Numbered from the stretch's first letter, positions 8,611 through 18,066 are shown. The stretch: DNA of 64,000 bases from Gudongella sp034006985 (GCA_034006985.1 JAVERT010000004.1:90205-154204); one strand, 5' to 3'. Notes: generated from the letters alone by a model not told the origin. Numbers and translations: made by a program.

Positions 8611-9522
8611 CTATTGAATCTTTTGTGCATCTGTTAATGATAAAAACAAATCTTCCAATGTTCTTTTTTTCGTTGATACATACTTCAAATCTAAACCTTC
8701 ATGTATAAATTCTTTATTTATTTTCGAAATCATATCTACTTCAACTAATGCAACTAGACTCTCATTTTCTATTCTGGAATCCATTTTAAAAATATTTTTA
8801 AGTAAAGCTTTTCCTTTAAGTGGATCATTTAAAATCCAATATACTTCTCCAGTTGAAATAAGTTCATTTATTGAAGCATTCTTTATAATCTCTCCATTAT
8901 TAATAATAGATACTCTATCACACATCAATTGCACTTCACTAATAATATGCGATGATATTAATACTGAAATCCCTTTTTCTTTAGCTAACCCTTTCACTAT
9001 ATCTCTAAATTCATGAATACCTTGAGGATCAAGTCCATTTGTTGGTTCATCCAATACTAGTAATTTAGGCTTGTGAATTAGTGCTTGTGCTAAACCTACT
9101 CTTTGTTTCATACCCATTGAGTATATATTAACTTTATCATGAATCCTATTTTCCATCCCAACTAATTCCACTGCATCATCTATATCCTTTTTAGTTACTC
9201 CTCTAGACATAGAGCCAAGCATTTCAAGATTTTTATATCCACTCATATAATTATACAAATCTGGAGCTTCTATAATACAACCAACATTAGTCATTGCTTT
9301 AACGTAATTATCCATAATTGAATAACCGCATATAGTTATCTGACCAGAACTAGGTTTAGACAACCCTACAATCATTCGTAGACTTGTAGATTTACCTGCA
9401 CCATTTGGACCTAAAAACCCCAGTATTTCGCCTTCTTTTATTTCAAAACTAATACCCTTTATTATTTCTTTTTTCTTTATTGTTTTTTTTATATTTGAAA
9501 CTTTTAAAATTGTGGTACTCAT
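8611..9522 (-). CDS. ABC transporter ATP-binding protein (BcrA/NatA-like)
   Basis: The 303-residue ATPase energises the adjacent permease. Walker A is GPNGAGKST (about 39-47), the Q-loop region follows, the signature is YSMGMKQRVG (about 135-144), Walker B is LLVLDEPTNGLDP (about 155-167) and the H-loop is ISSHI. The C-terminal 80 residues form the accessory domain usual for bacitracin/lantibiotic-resistance and NatA-type subfamilies. The site AGAGGACAACT precedes the ATG. This is the first gene of a three-gene minus-strand unit with the permease and the SGNH hydrolase. A self-protection or lipid-export role is plausible but not shown. Confidence 0.93.
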   Translation of the reverse strand: MSTTILKVSNIKKTIKKKEIIKGISFEIKEGEILGFLGPNGAGKSTSLRMIVGLSKPSSGQITICGYSIMDNYVKAMTNVGCIIEAPDLYNYMSGYKNLEMLGSMSRGVTKKDIDDAVELVGMENRIHDKVNIYSMGMKQRVGLAQALIHKPKLLVLDEPTNGLDPQGIHEFRDIVKGLAKEKGISVLISSHIISEVQLMCDRVSIINNGEIIKNASINELISTGEVYWILNDPLKGKALLKNIFKMDSRIENESLVALVEVDMISKINKEFIHEGLDLKYVSTKKRTLEDLFLSLTDAQKIQ

Positions 9523-9744
9523 AGTTGTCCTCTTTTCTAAAAATAAGCTAAATTGTATTACATATTTATATATACCCTCATAAAAGATATATTATTATGT
9601 GATACCAAATCAATAACAGTAGAAATCATATGCATTATGTATATTTTTTAAATAAAGATAGCGATGTAGTGTTAAATAGTTTATATTTCATCTTAATTCG
9701 AACTTATATTTAGAGTAAAATAAGTTAAAAAAACATATATTTTA

Positions 9745-9773
9745 TATACACCTTAGGGGTATTGTAGTATACT
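9745..9773 (+). promoter_or_regulatory. Promoter with CsoR/CstR-like palindromic operator
   Basis: The near-palindrome ATACACCTTAGGGGTAT at 9746-9762 resembles the known binding sites of the CsoR/CstR/RcnR family (ATACCC...GGGTAT type). It lies exactly between a plausible -35 (TATACA, 9745-9750) and -10 (TATACT, 9768-9773) with a 17-bp spacer, so a bound repressor would block RNA polymerase. The downstream gene is an OsmC-like thiol protein, which fits control by copper or reactive sulfur. No CsoR-type gene is in the window. Confidence 0.45.
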
Positions 9774-9812
9774 AATCAAAGTATTACTAAATAAATTAAA
9801 CGGAGTGATAGA

Positions 9813-10190
9813 ATGTCTTATATGAAGGTAGAATTCCCTGGTGGACTAAAGGTAAATGCAAGATCATCCAGACACCTTATTAAAACTGATCAAGGCGGAA
9901 GCGAACCAACACCATTTGAGTTGTTCCTCGGTTCTATGGCAACCTGTGCGGGTATATTTGCACTAGGGTTTTGCAATAGCAAAGGTATCAACACAGAAGG
10001 CTTGAGTATATCAATGGATCTCGAAATGAATAGGGAAACTGGAATGATCAACAAAATAATCTATGATGTAAAACTTCCTGAAGGATTCCCCCCAAAATAT
10101 GAAAAAGCAATTATAAAGTCAATTAATCTTTGCTCAGTTAAAAAACATATGATGACTCCCCCAGATTTTGAAATTAAAACAACATTCTAG
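9813..10190 (+). CDS. OsmC/YhfA-family thiol protein
   Basis: The 125-residue protein belongs to the OsmC superfamily, whose members reduce organic peroxides or handle persulfides through a reactive cysteine pair. I see the family block GGSEPTPFELFLGSMATCAG with Cys45 and the second cysteine in LCSVKKHM (Cys107). It is slightly shorter than classical OsmC (about 140) and closer to the YhfA-like group. The ATG follows CGGAGTGAT. It is a single-gene unit with its own promoter, a CsoR/CstR-like operator upstream and a terminator just after the stop. Whether it acts on peroxides or on sulfur species cannot be decided from sequence. Confidence 0.88.
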   Translation: MSYMKVEFPGGLKVNARSSRHLIKTDQGGSEPTPFELFLGSMATCAGIFALGFCNSKGINTEGLSISMDLEMNRETGMINKIIYDVKLPEGFPPKYEKAIIKSINLCSVKKHMMTPPDFEIKTTF

Positions 10191-10194
10191 AGAG

Positions 10195-10227
10195 TTCCCT
10201 TGACATACCGTCATGGGATTTTATTTT
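10195..10227 (+). terminator. Terminator of the OsmC-like gene
   Basis: A stem TCCC-T-TGAC / GTCA-T-GGGA with loop ATACC is followed by TTTTATTTT, beginning 5 nt after the stop codon. This is a well-formed Rho-independent terminator. Confidence 0.8.
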
Positions 10228-10308
10228 ACTTGTAAATCCATGTTTATATTGTTAAAATCATACTAGTCTTTTCTTCGGAAAATCAACTTTAAATTGGAGA
10301 TGTGAGAA

Positions 10309-11331
10309 TTGTTAAATATTAAAAAATATATTGGGATGAGAACTCTCAAAACAGCTTTGGGTGCTGGTGTTGGTATATTCCTTGCCCAACTTTTAAACCT
10401 AAACTATGGTGTAAACACAGCAATAGTAGTAATACTAAGCCTTCAAAATACTAAAAGAAAATCTTTAAACCTTGCAGGAGTAAGAATACTTTCTACAATA
10501 ATAGCCTTGGCAATTTCAAGAATAGTTTTCTCAATGTTCGGATTTGGACCTTTGTCCTTTTCAATATACCTTATAATTTTCATACCAATTGTTGTAAAAT
10601 TCAAGCTAAACGAAGGACTTGTTCCTAGCTCAGTACTAGTTAGCCATCTACTAGCCTCTCAAAGTGTAATTTGGGGGAGCCTCGTCAATGAATTCGCCCA
10701 AATGTTAATTGGAGCATCAATTGCACTTGTACTTAATTTATATATTCCTGGATTAGAAGAACATCTGATTAATGACCTTGCTGCAATAAAAAAACTTAAG
10801 TACAGAATTCTTGAAAATATGAAAATCAGCCTTTTAAATGAAACTGATCCAAAAGAATATATGACAATGTTAAATGAAATGGAACAGAGAATTAAATTTG
10901 CAAATGAAAGAGTCCTTAATGAAACAGGAGAAAATTTCAATAGAGGACTTGATTATCATCTGAAATACCTTAAGATGGAATCTGACCATCTTGAAACAAT
11001 TAGGTATATGAATAGAAGCGTAGAAATACTTAAAAATGGATTTAGTGAATCCATAGCTGTATCAAAATTAATTGGCAATGCAATTTCTCAGCTCAAATCC
11101 ACTAAAATGGATCCTTATAAAATCGAAGAAATCCGAACTTACTTAGATAAAATAACCAAGCAATACTCCTTAGAAACAATGGATGGCTTCCAGGTAAAAT
11201 CAGCTGTATTCCAATATGTTGAGGATCTAATAAAATTGCTTGAAACCAGAAACGAATTCTTAAACTCCCTATCTTTTTCAGATAGGAAGTTTTTCAGAGA
11301 GATGCATTCAAAAATTCAAGAAGTAGAATAG
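10309..11331 (+). CDS. Aromatic acid exporter (ArAE/YqjA-like) family membrane protein
   Basis: The first about 150 residues hold four or more hydrophobic helices beginning MLNIKKYIGMRTLKTALGAG, the usual N-terminus of the Gram-positive aromatic-acid-exporter-like group (formerly DUF939). The remaining about 190 residues are a helical cytoplasmic domain (ArAE C-terminal type). The 340-residue length fits this group. The start is TTG at 10309 behind GGAGATGTGAG. The gene stands alone between the OsmC terminator and a converging racemase gene. The transported substrate is not known for this family in clostridia. Confidence 0.82.
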   Translation: MLNIKKYIGMRTLKTALGAGVGIFLAQLLNLNYGVNTAIVVILSLQNTKRKSLNLAGVRILSTIIALAISRIVFSMFGFGPLSFSIYLIIFIPIVVKFKLNEGLVPSSVLVSHLLASQSVIWGSLVNEFAQMLIGASIALVLNLYIPGLEEHLINDLAAIKKLKYRILENMKISLLNETDPKEYMTMLNEMEQRIKFANERVLNETGENFNRGLDYHLKYLKMESDHLETIRYMNRSVEILKNGFSESIAVSKLIGNAISQLKSTKMDPYKIEEIRTYLDKITKQYSLETMDGFQVKSAVFQYVEDLIKLLETRNEFLNSLSFSDRKFFREMHSKIQEVE

Positions 11332-11355
11332 TAACTAAAGTAGTGGCTAATTAGC

Positions 11356-12045
11356 TTATTCTAATGCATATTTCACCGCTTCTTTAGCATGAAGTTCTGT
11401 AGTATCAAAAACATTTATTTCAACATCTTTTTGTTTTATCAAAAGAGGTATTTCAGTACAGCCTAATACCACACCTTTAGCACCCTTCGACGCTAGTCTA
11501 TTTATTATTTCAACATATTTCTGTCTACTAACATCATTGATTTTACCTAATATAAGCTCATTATAAATGATATTATGGACAGTTTTTCTATCTTCTTCTC
11601 CAGGGATGATTACTTCTATATTGTATTTTTCTAATACATTTTTATAAAAATCACCTTCCATTGTAAATCTTGTTCCAAGTAATGCTACTTTTTTTATAGC
11701 CTTTTCTTTAATTGCACGACCAGTTGCATCAGCTATATGAAGAACCTTCAGTCCTGTTCCTAATTCAATATCCACTGCCATTAAATGCATAGTGTTTGTG
11801 CATATAACTATAAAATCTGCTCCAGCTACCTTAAGATTATTTGCCTGAAATACCATTTGATGTGTAAGCTCTTCCCAATTTCCTTCATTTTGAAGCCTTT
11901 CTATTTCTTGAAAATCAAATGAATACATTAGACATTTTGAGGAATGTGAACCACCAAGTATTCGTTTTGTCTCTTCATTTATTATCCTGTAGTATTCTAA
12001 CGATGATTCCCAACTCATACCAGCTAATAATCCCATAGTCTTCAT
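11356..12045 (-). CDS. Aspartate/glutamate racemase family protein
   Basis: This cofactor-independent racemase-type protein would interconvert L- and D-forms of Asp, Glu or a related amino acid. Both catalytic cysteines are present: Cys82 in VICTNTMH and Cys196 in LGCTEIP, counted from the start I chose. I selected the ATG at 12043-12045 because AAAGGAGG lies at ideal spacing before it. The longer reading from 12081 places that site inside the gene. The N-terminal GLLAGMSWESS is typical of the YgeA/RacX-like branch, which can accept other amino acids, so calling it aspartate racemase would be too specific. Confidence 0.9.
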   Translation of the reverse strand: MKTMGLLAGMSWESSLEYYRIINEETKRILGGSHSSKCLMYSFDFQEIERLQNEGNWEELTHQMVFQANNLKVAGADFIVICTNTMHLMAVDIELGTGLKVLHIADATGRAIKEKAIKKVALLGTRFTMEGDFYKNVLEKYNIEVIIPGEEDRKTVHNIIYNELILGKINDVSRQKYVEIINRLASKGAKGVVLGCTEIPLLIKQKDVEINVFDTTELHAKEAVKYALE

Positions 12046-12103
12046 ATATATTCCTCCTTTATTTATATCATTATATCTCAAATGAATTTAAAATGCTAAA
12101 ATA

Positions 12104-12129
12104 AAAAGTAGGCAAAATTGCCTACTTTT
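12104..12129 (-). terminator. Terminator of the DUF4163/stalk-domain gene
   Basis: A perfect 10-bp stem AAAAGTAGGC / GCCTACTTTT closes a short AT loop, and on the minus strand a T-rich tail follows. It lies 35 nt after the stop at 12164. Confidence 0.8.
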
Positions 12130-12163
12130 AGTTAATTCGGAATATATATCACTCTAAATAATA

Positions 12164-13582
12164 CTATTTCACCAGTGATTCAACTTTCCAATACATGCCG
12201 ACTTGACTTAATGAAATATAATATATCCTCTCATTTTCATCACCTTCAATACTTGTTTTAAAATTAAATTTTATTACATAATCATTATTATTAGTATTTG
12301 AAATTTCATACTTAACAGCCCAAGGGCTTAAGATTTCTGTAACAAAATTTAAATCACTAAGATTGGCATAATTATCTTTTCGCAATTCATCTGACATAAG
12401 CCCAAATTGTACTACACCATTTCTCATTTTAACAGCATTTGCAAACATGTTAACAGCCTCATCTGCATTAGCAACTGATTTATAATCTTTTATTAAATTA
12501 TCGAAATTATTATCGAAGCTTTCACTTCCATATGCTCTAACTGCAGTCTTATATTCTCCAAACATCCCATATCCAAAAGTTATATTTTCTTCTAAAACAT
12601 CTGTGAAATATTGAATAGGCACATAAGTTACTCCCTTAACAACAACTGGTGCAACAAGTTTTATTGGGGACTTTCCACTGCGCCAATAAGAATTAACTCC
12701 ATTTTTAATAAAGCCACTTGCAATTATTGCTCCATCATCTCTATTCCAGCCTACATCATACCCTAATGCTTCTGCGACATCTCTAAGTGGTAATAGAAGA
12801 GTATTATCTTTATTTAACAACTCATTTTCACTATTTAAATCAATTCCATTAAAGCTAATTAAACCTTTATTACCCGACTCGTTAAAATTGTCGTAAATAT
12901 CAGTTTTTAATATTTCTTTAATATCTTCAAATTTAAAAACGAAAGTCGGCATTCCATAAGCATATGGGGCTATTTCGTAAAGATCAAAATAAACTACTAA
13001 CGAATTCTCATTTATTAGATATTTAAAGTCTCCATTTTTATTGCTAATAGTTTGAAAGTAGTCCTCAAAATAATAGTCTTTTTCGTTATCAATTTCAGAT
13101 ATAATTTTGTTTTCTATTACATTTTTATATTCTGTATTGGTACTGAATATATCTTTAAAATCAATCACTTCTCCTGATTCAGTATCAATTACATACGAAT
13201 TTACCCAACTTATAGGATGAGCCCCACCCGAATAATAATCTGTATAAAGTTGCACAGATATATAATGATTATTTATTTTGTACTCATATGCTATATTTAA
13301 CGATACCTTCGGCTTAAAATCTATTTCAGCATTTTCTTTAATTATCTCATCTGCAGTGTATGTTGCATCCCCTATAGAATCAGCGATGATAGCTCTTATG
13401 CTTTCGTTAAGCTGCTCTGAACCATTATATCCTTCAAAATATGGATATTCAACATTTACATCCAAAATTTCTTGATTGATTAGCACTTCGCATTTTTTTA
13501 CTGAAAAGTTATCATCTGCAAATATACTTTTTGTTTGTAAAAGTATCATAATTAAAATAATAGATAACAGAATTTTTTTCAA
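12164..13582 (-). CDS. Secreted DUF4163/DUF3298 and copper-amine-oxidase-N-like (stalk) protein
   Basis: An N-terminal signal peptide (KKILLSIILIMILLQ, then cleavage near FADD) sends this protein out of the cell. Residues about 25-220 resemble the DUF4163/DUF3298 pair found in RsiV and PdaC, including the conserved YYSGGAHPISW segment. In RsiV this fold binds lysozyme. Residues about 235-345 resemble the copper amine oxidase N-terminal domain (LLLPLRDVAEALG, then YVPIQYFTDVL), a common wall or surface module in clostridia. The final 110 residues are unassigned. I chose the TTG at 13582, 8 nt after AGGAG. The GTG at 13591 overlaps that site. A terminator follows the gene, which stands alone. 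Confidence 0.78.
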   Translation of the reverse strand: MKKILLSIILIMILLQTKSIFADDNFSVKKCEVLINQEILDVNVEYPYFEGYNGSEQLNESIRAIIADSIGDATYTADEIIKENAEIDFKPKVSLNIAYEYKINNHYISVQLYTDYYSGGAHPISWVNSYVIDTESGEVIDFKDIFSTNTEYKNVIENKIISEIDNEKDYYFEDYFQTISNKNGDFKYLINENSLVVYFDLYEIAPYAYGMPTFVFKFEDIKEILKTDIYDNFNESGNKGLISFNGIDLNSENELLNKDNTLLLPLRDVAEALGYDVGWNRDDGAIIASGFIKNGVNSYWRSGKSPIKLVAPVVVKGVTYVPIQYFTDVLEENITFGYGMFGEYKTAVRAYGSESFDNNFDNLIKDYKSVANADEAVNMFANAVKMRNGVVQFGLMSDELRKDNYANLSDLNFVTEILSPWAVKYEISNTNNNDYVIKFNFKTSIEGDENERIYYISLSQVGMYWKVESLVK

Positions 13583-13735
13583 TACCACCACTCCTATTTA
13601 TTATAGTAACTATATCCTACCTTAGAAGTTGGAAATTTACCAAAAACAATTTGATTACAATAATATTTTCCTTATCTTTTGGTCTTTGATTGTTCTGAGC
13701 TTTTATTGACCACCTATATAGTTTCTATGATTTTT

Positions 13736-14272
13736 TCAATCCTTTAAAAACTTTGCCCACTCAAAATCAAGGATATCAGTATTATCCTGCCAATAAAGCA
13801 ATCGATTATAATAGCACTCAATTTTTTCACTTACTGGTTTATAAAAATCTTTCTCTCCATACCTTAATACAATAGCCGTTAACTCATATATCGGTAAGCC
13901 CAAAGCATGACTTTTTACATGTATTGTAGATCCTGCTTGCCCTATAGCATGACATAAAGCCTGGTACTCACTATCATTAATTCCATTTACAACTGCATGA
14001 CAATCTAAAATAGACCTTTTTGCTTCAGGCATTTTGACTTTTCCTCTAGCCCAATCATCACACATCTCCAAGCATATTCTAGGTCTCTTTTCATCAGGAT
14101 ACTTATCTTCAAAGTTTTTTAAAGCTATAGAGGCACAATCTAATGCCCACATTACCATTATGCGATGATTCTGTAACTCCATTAACTCAACTAAATCTAG
14201 CAAGGACTTACTTTTTCTAGAGAAAAAAATTTTATTTTTGCGTTTTATTTTTATTTCTACATCTGAAAACAT
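13736..14272 (-). CDS. Imm5-like putative immunity protein
   Basis: The 178-residue protein matches, from memory of the family, the Imm5-like putative immunity group. Its markers are MWALDCASIAL, then YPDEKRPRICLEMCDDWARG, an AxxA-rich middle and a TIHVKSHALGLPIY segment. Related proteins occur beside polymorphic toxins and also as orphans, and the target toxin is not established for most. Here no toxin gene is adjacent. The neighbours are a secreted stalk-domain protein and a glycosyltransferase. The ATG follows GGGAGAGTAAATTATT. Confidence 0.7.
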   Translation of the reverse strand: MFSDVEIKIKRKNKIFFSRKSKSLLDLVELMELQNHRIMVMWALDCASIALKNFEDKYPDEKRPRICLEMCDDWARGKVKMPEAKRSILDCHAVVNGINDSEYQALCHAIGQAGSTIHVKSHALGLPIYELTAIVLRYGEKDFYKPVSEKIECYYNRLLYWQDNTDILDFEWAKFLKD

Positions 14273-14628
14273 AATAATTTACTCTCCCTATAATATATTT
14301 ATATTCTTAGTAATCAAATAAAATCTCTAGCACCCTAGAAAGATGAAACACTGTTTAATATTGTTCTTCATTTAAAATCCCAATGTTCATAAACTTTTCA
14401 TTCTCAATGGCGTTACCTTCAGGATATATTCCCTTCTTCTTTTTTAGTTCTTCTACTTCTAATTCATAGCAAATAATTTTATATTTTTATCATGATTCCA
14501 TTTGCAATCATAAATGGGTATAATACTTATATATATAACAATTAATATAATGATATATAACTAACATTACAAATAAATTATTATATCAATAGAAAATTTA
14601 TATTAAATTTACAGAAGAGGTGAAAAGT
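14273..14628. other. Intergenic region with divergent promoters and a gene remnant
   Basis: This stretch of about 350 nt separates the Imm5-like gene (minus) from the glycosyltransferase gene (plus). It must hold both promoters. The last 150 nt are very AT-rich. I saw no strong hairpin. The middle contains a short coding relic, listed separately. Confidence 0.6.
14355..14486 (-). pseudogene. Possible gene remnant (43-codon C-terminal tail)
   Basis: On the minus strand a frame with no usable start runs from the upstream stop at 14487-14489 to a TAA at 14355. It reads KYKIICYELEVEELKKKG, then IYPEGNAIENEKFMNIGIL and ends NEEQY. The composition is convincingly protein-like (alternating charged and hydrophobic residues, no low complexity), but there is no start codon or ribosome binding site, so it looks like the surviving 3' end of a decayed gene. 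I do not recognise the family. Confidence 0.35.
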
Positions 14629-15888
14629 TTGAAAATACTAATTACTACAGATTTTTACTTGCCAACAATCAATGGGGTTGTTAAATCCGTTGTTAACTTA
14701 AAAAAAGAATTAACTATACTTGGGCATGATGTTAGAGTTTTAACTTTGTCTGATACTAACGACTCCCACAAAATAGATGATACCATCTATATTCGCTCGA
14801 TAGGAGCAAACAAGATATACCCAGGTGCAAGACTTTCACTTATAAAGGATAATTTTTTAATTCGTGAGCTAGTAAATTGGCATCCTGATATTATTCATAC
14901 ACAAAGTGAATTTAGTACCTTTCACATGGCAAAACACATAGCTAATATATTAAATATTCCGATCATACACACATACCATACCGTTTATGAAAACTATACA
15001 CACTATTTCTCTCCAACAAAATCCGGGGGACGAGCTATAGCTACTAAATTCACTCGAAGAATTTTGAAACAAACAAATGGTGTCATTGCTCCAAGTAATA
15101 AAGTTCATAATCTACTTAACAGTTACGGAGTAAATCAAAAAATCTTTGTCATTCCAACTGGTATAAACATGCCTCCTAAATTCTATGCAAATCAAGAAAA
15201 AAAACTAAAAGATATTAAACGTAGTTTATCTATATCTGAAGATAAAAAAGTATTACTTTTTCTTGGTCGTTTAGCAAAAGAAAAAAAATTGGAAGAAATA
15301 TTTCAATTTTTTAATAAACTAGATAGAACCGATCTCATACTCCTTATTGTTGGTGATGGTCCACACCGACAGTTCTTAGAGTCGTATGCTTCTCGTCTAT
15401 CAAAGAATCAGGATATTCGATTTACAGGTATGATTCCAAGTGAGGATACAAACTACTATTATCGCCTTAGTGATGTTTTTATCACTGCCTCTAATAGTGA
15501 GACTCAAGGATTAACCTATATTGAAGCTTTATCCAATGGTATCCCTATTATTTGTAAAAAAGATGCTTGTCTTGATGAAGTAATCTATGATGGAACTAAT
15601 GGTTTCCAATATGAAAATTTCCAGCAGTTTCAAGACCAACTCAATGAAACCCTTAGTCATCCAAATGCATATTATAAACTAAATGCATTTGATAGCGTTG
15701 TTCATTTTTATTCATCAGAAGTTTTTGCAAAAAGAATTGAAATGGCTTATCTTGAAACAATAAATCATTATATAACTAAACCATCTAGGTTAAAACATAT
15801 TTATTCAGAACCTATTCATAAAAGAAAATATTTGATAATAGCCTCTAGTAAATATAGAAAGTGGCGTAACAATGAAGATATTAAATAA
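14629..15888 (+). CDS. GT4 glycosyltransferase, diacylglycerol glucosyltransferase-like
   Basis: This GT-B fold enzyme probably transfers a sugar from a nucleotide sugar to diacylglycerol or a similar lipid at the inner face of the membrane. The N-terminus TTDFYLPTINGVVKSV is typical of the processive/monoglucosyl-diacylglycerol synthase branch. The C-terminal half has FLGRLAKEKKLEEIF, VGDGPHRQFLE and the E-x7-E donor motif in SETQGLTYIEALSNG. I chose the TTG at 14629, with AGAGGTG about 6 nt before it. The GTG at 14620 overlaps that site. The final about 40 residues are basic, as in membrane-associated lipid glycosyltransferases. The acceptor is inferred only from similarity. Confidence 0.85.
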   Translation: MKILITTDFYLPTINGVVKSVVNLKKELTILGHDVRVLTLSDTNDSHKIDDTIYIRSIGANKIYPGARLSLIKDNFLIRELVNWHPDIIHTQSEFSTFHMAKHIANILNIPIIHTYHTVYENYTHYFSPTKSGGRAIATKFTRRILKQTNGVIAPSNKVHNLLNSYGVNQKIFVIPTGINMPPKFYANQEKKLKDIKRSLSISEDKKVLLFLGRLAKEKKLEEIFQFFNKLDRTDLILLIVGDGPHRQFLESYASRLSKNQDIRFTGMIPSEDTNYYYRLSDVFITASNSETQGLTYIEALSNGIPIICKKDACLDEVIYDGTNGFQYENFQQFQDQLNETLSHPNAYYKLNAFDSVVHFYSSEVFAKRIEMAYLETINHYITKPSRLKHIYSEPIHKRKYLIIASSKYRKWRNNEDIK

Positions 15889-16140
15889 TTCTCCATTTAA
15901 AAGCATTTACAATAGAATTATCAATATTTAAATCATTGTTTTATTATATGTTGATTAGAAACCAATATTTATTATCAATGTTTTAAACTAAAAACAATAA
16001 ATATTTAATAAAATGATAACTTTTGATGGGTGTTTATATTGGAACGAAAATGCTCCATGCGATAGAATAAAGGTTAGGTTTGTCAGTTTAATTGGAGAAT
16101 ACTAACCACTTAATCTTAGTACATGTCTTAATTCTGGAGT

Positions 16141-17070
16141 CTATTTATAGTAATCCAGCACTTTAATTGCTCTTAATGTATTCCATCTGCTAGCTGTCCC
16201 TGTTTTTTCCATATCAATATGTACTTTGCCAGCATGTTTAGCCTGAACTGGCCATCTACTATCCCTTCTTTGTTTACTTAATAATAATTGTAAAGCATCT
16301 TCCATTCTGTCATCATATGGAACTTTCGCCTGTTGAAAATATGATAAAGACCTTAATATATCATATCTCCATCTTGATGGATATGACAGCATGGTAAAGC
16401 TTTTATGAATTATTTCACCTGTCTTATCAGATTTATACAATCGATGCACTAATATGAATTCTTGACTAGCTTTTTCGATTGACTTTAATTCATCAATTCT
16501 ATAAGTATAACCATTTTTAATATATTCTTGAATCCCCTCCAAGCATGAAATAGTAGAATGAAGAGAACTATGAGTTGCTCCCGAGCGATTTAACAGACAG
16601 TTAAATCCACCATCGTGTAATTGTTGACTAATTATAAAATCAATTACACTTTTTAGTTTTTCTTCTTTTAGATTGTAGAAACAAGCATAATTTAAAAACA
16701 TACCATTTATACATACATCACTTTCTTTAATTCCTCTGCTAGTATTTATTCCTCCATCTTCTGCCTTGTTTTCATCAGCAATAATATTTATTGCAATATT
16801 AATTCCATCTGTATTTGGACAACACAAGCATCGAAGATCAAGCAAAGTATAATGAGTACATACCCACTTAGGTTGATAAAAAGATATCCCCCAATGTCCA
16901 TTTTCATTTTGCTTTTGTAAAATACTATATCCCCATCCTTCAGTTGCTATTCTAGCTCTTAATTCAACAATGCTATCCTCCTTTACATGTAGTAAATCTC
17001 TTTTAGTTTGGTATTGTATAGAAATATCACCTTCTAACAACCATTGTATAATTTCTTGTCGTGTATTCAT
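16141..17070 (-). CDS. Prenyltransferase/squalene-cyclase-like alpha-toroid protein
   Basis: The protein of about 309 residues has repeated QW-like elements (NGHWGISFYQPKW, QLHDGGFNC, DSRWPVQAKHAG) that suggest the alpha-alpha toroid of terpene cyclases and prenyltransferase beta subunits. It lacks the DxDD acid motif of squalene cyclases, so a cyclase activity is not supported. Homologues known to me are annotated only as hypothetical. I start it at the ATG at 17070, preceded by TAGGAGGAAAAAAC. The longer frame to 17094 places this site inside the gene. No signal peptide or membrane helix is seen. It lies 69 nt downstream of the QueG-like gene on the same strand. Confidence 0.6.
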   Translation of the reverse strand: MNTRQEIIQWLLEGDISIQYQTKRDLLHVKEDSIVELRARIATEGWGYSILQKQNENGHWGISFYQPKWVCTHYTLLDLRCLCCPNTDGINIAINIIADENKAEDGGINTSRGIKESDVCINGMFLNYACFYNLKEEKLKSVIDFIISQQLHDGGFNCLLNRSGATHSSLHSTISCLEGIQEYIKNGYTYRIDELKSIEKASQEFILVHRLYKSDKTGEIIHKSFTMLSYPSRWRYDILRSLSYFQQAKVPYDDRMEDALQLLLSKQRRDSRWPVQAKHAGKVHIDMEKTGTASRWNTLRAIKVLDYYK

Positions 17071-17139
17071 GTTTTTTCCTCCTAGATATAACACTCTAGT
17101 TTTGTATTTAATGGCTCACAAGAAATAACCTAAAATAAT

Positions 17140-18066
17140 TTAATATTCCTTCGTAAATCCTTCCTTAATTTTGTCATAGTCATTTTTAAAAAATGTGCAT
17201 TCTTTTATGCATATTGTGCAACCGTTATTTGTTGAAAAAGGCAATGCGCATTTTTTGTAATCAATATGTTCTTCTGTTCCATCTGCAAAAATCTTAGTAT
17301 CTTTATATATAGCCTTTGCAGGACATTTCTCCACGCACCGATTACAGTTATTACAAAATTCTCTGATCCATAGATGCTTCTCACTATCTGTCATAGGCAA
17401 ATTTTCTATATTTGTGTAGACTGCTGCAAGCCTTAAAGATGGTCCGAATTCCGAAGTTATCAGTAGCCCGTGCTTTCCTATAGCTCCCATTCCAGCCTTT
17501 TGCGCTAATAAAGGATAATTTACCTCTCCACCTAATGCTGGCCCAGCTTCTGCATAATATCCTCTTTCATTCAAAAAATCTTTTATTTTATTTACAGCCA
17601 CATTTAGCTCGTAATATGTTCTAAATATTTCTTTTTCTGTAGCTTTTGATGGTGCTGTATTTATAATCTCTGAGTTCATTTCCATAAGCAATACAATTGC
17701 ATTTTTATATAAAATCATTTTATCACTAAAAATATAAGAAGTATCCACTTCAGTAAAACCTATATCACTTATCCCCATACCTTTGATAAAATTTTTTAAC
17801 TCTAATAGATCTTCTTGTGAAATTCTATCTTTTACATTATCAATCTCAGTATGAAGCTCTTTATATGATTTGTTCAATTCTCTTATACAACCAATCAAAT
17901 ATCTCCCTATACGAGGTATTGATTTTACCCTATCGCTTAAACTTCCATACTGCAAAACTATTTCAGGAACACTATATCCCAAATGAGCTTTTTTATTTGG
18001 CAAAATGTATTCGACATTCTCTCTGGTGTACTTATTTATGCTAGGAAGTAATTTTTTGATATCCAT
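17140..18066 (-). CDS. QueG-like double [4Fe-4S] reductase family protein
   Basis: The C-terminal part carries two ferredoxin-type clusters: Cys238, Cys241, Cys244, Cys248 and Cys273, Cys283, Cys286, Cys290, counted from the chosen start. Before them is a segment KAGMGAIGKHGLLITSEFGPS that matches the cobalamin-binding region of epoxyqueuosine reductase QueG and reductive-dehalogenase relatives. True QueG has different N-terminal sequence, so I call this only a relative, perhaps a cobalamin-dependent reductase of unknown substrate. The ATG at 18066 follows AAAGGAGAG. The ATG at 18081 lies within that site. No Tat signal is seen, which argues against an exported dehalogenase. Confidence 0.75.
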   Translation of the reverse strand: MDIKKLLPSINKYTRENVEYILPNKKAHLGYSVPEIVLQYGSLSDRVKSIPRIGRYLIGCIRELNKSYKELHTEIDNVKDRISQEDLLELKNFIKGMGISDIGFTEVDTSYIFSDKMILYKNAIVLLMEMNSEIINTAPSKATEKEIFRTYYELNVAVNKIKDFLNERGYYAEAGPALGGEVNYPLLAQKAGMGAIGKHGLLITSEFGPSLRLAAVYTNIENLPMTDSEKHLWIREFCNNCNRCVEKCPAKAIYKDTKIFADGTEEHIDYKKCALPFSTNNGCTICIKECTFFKNDYDKIKEGFTKEY

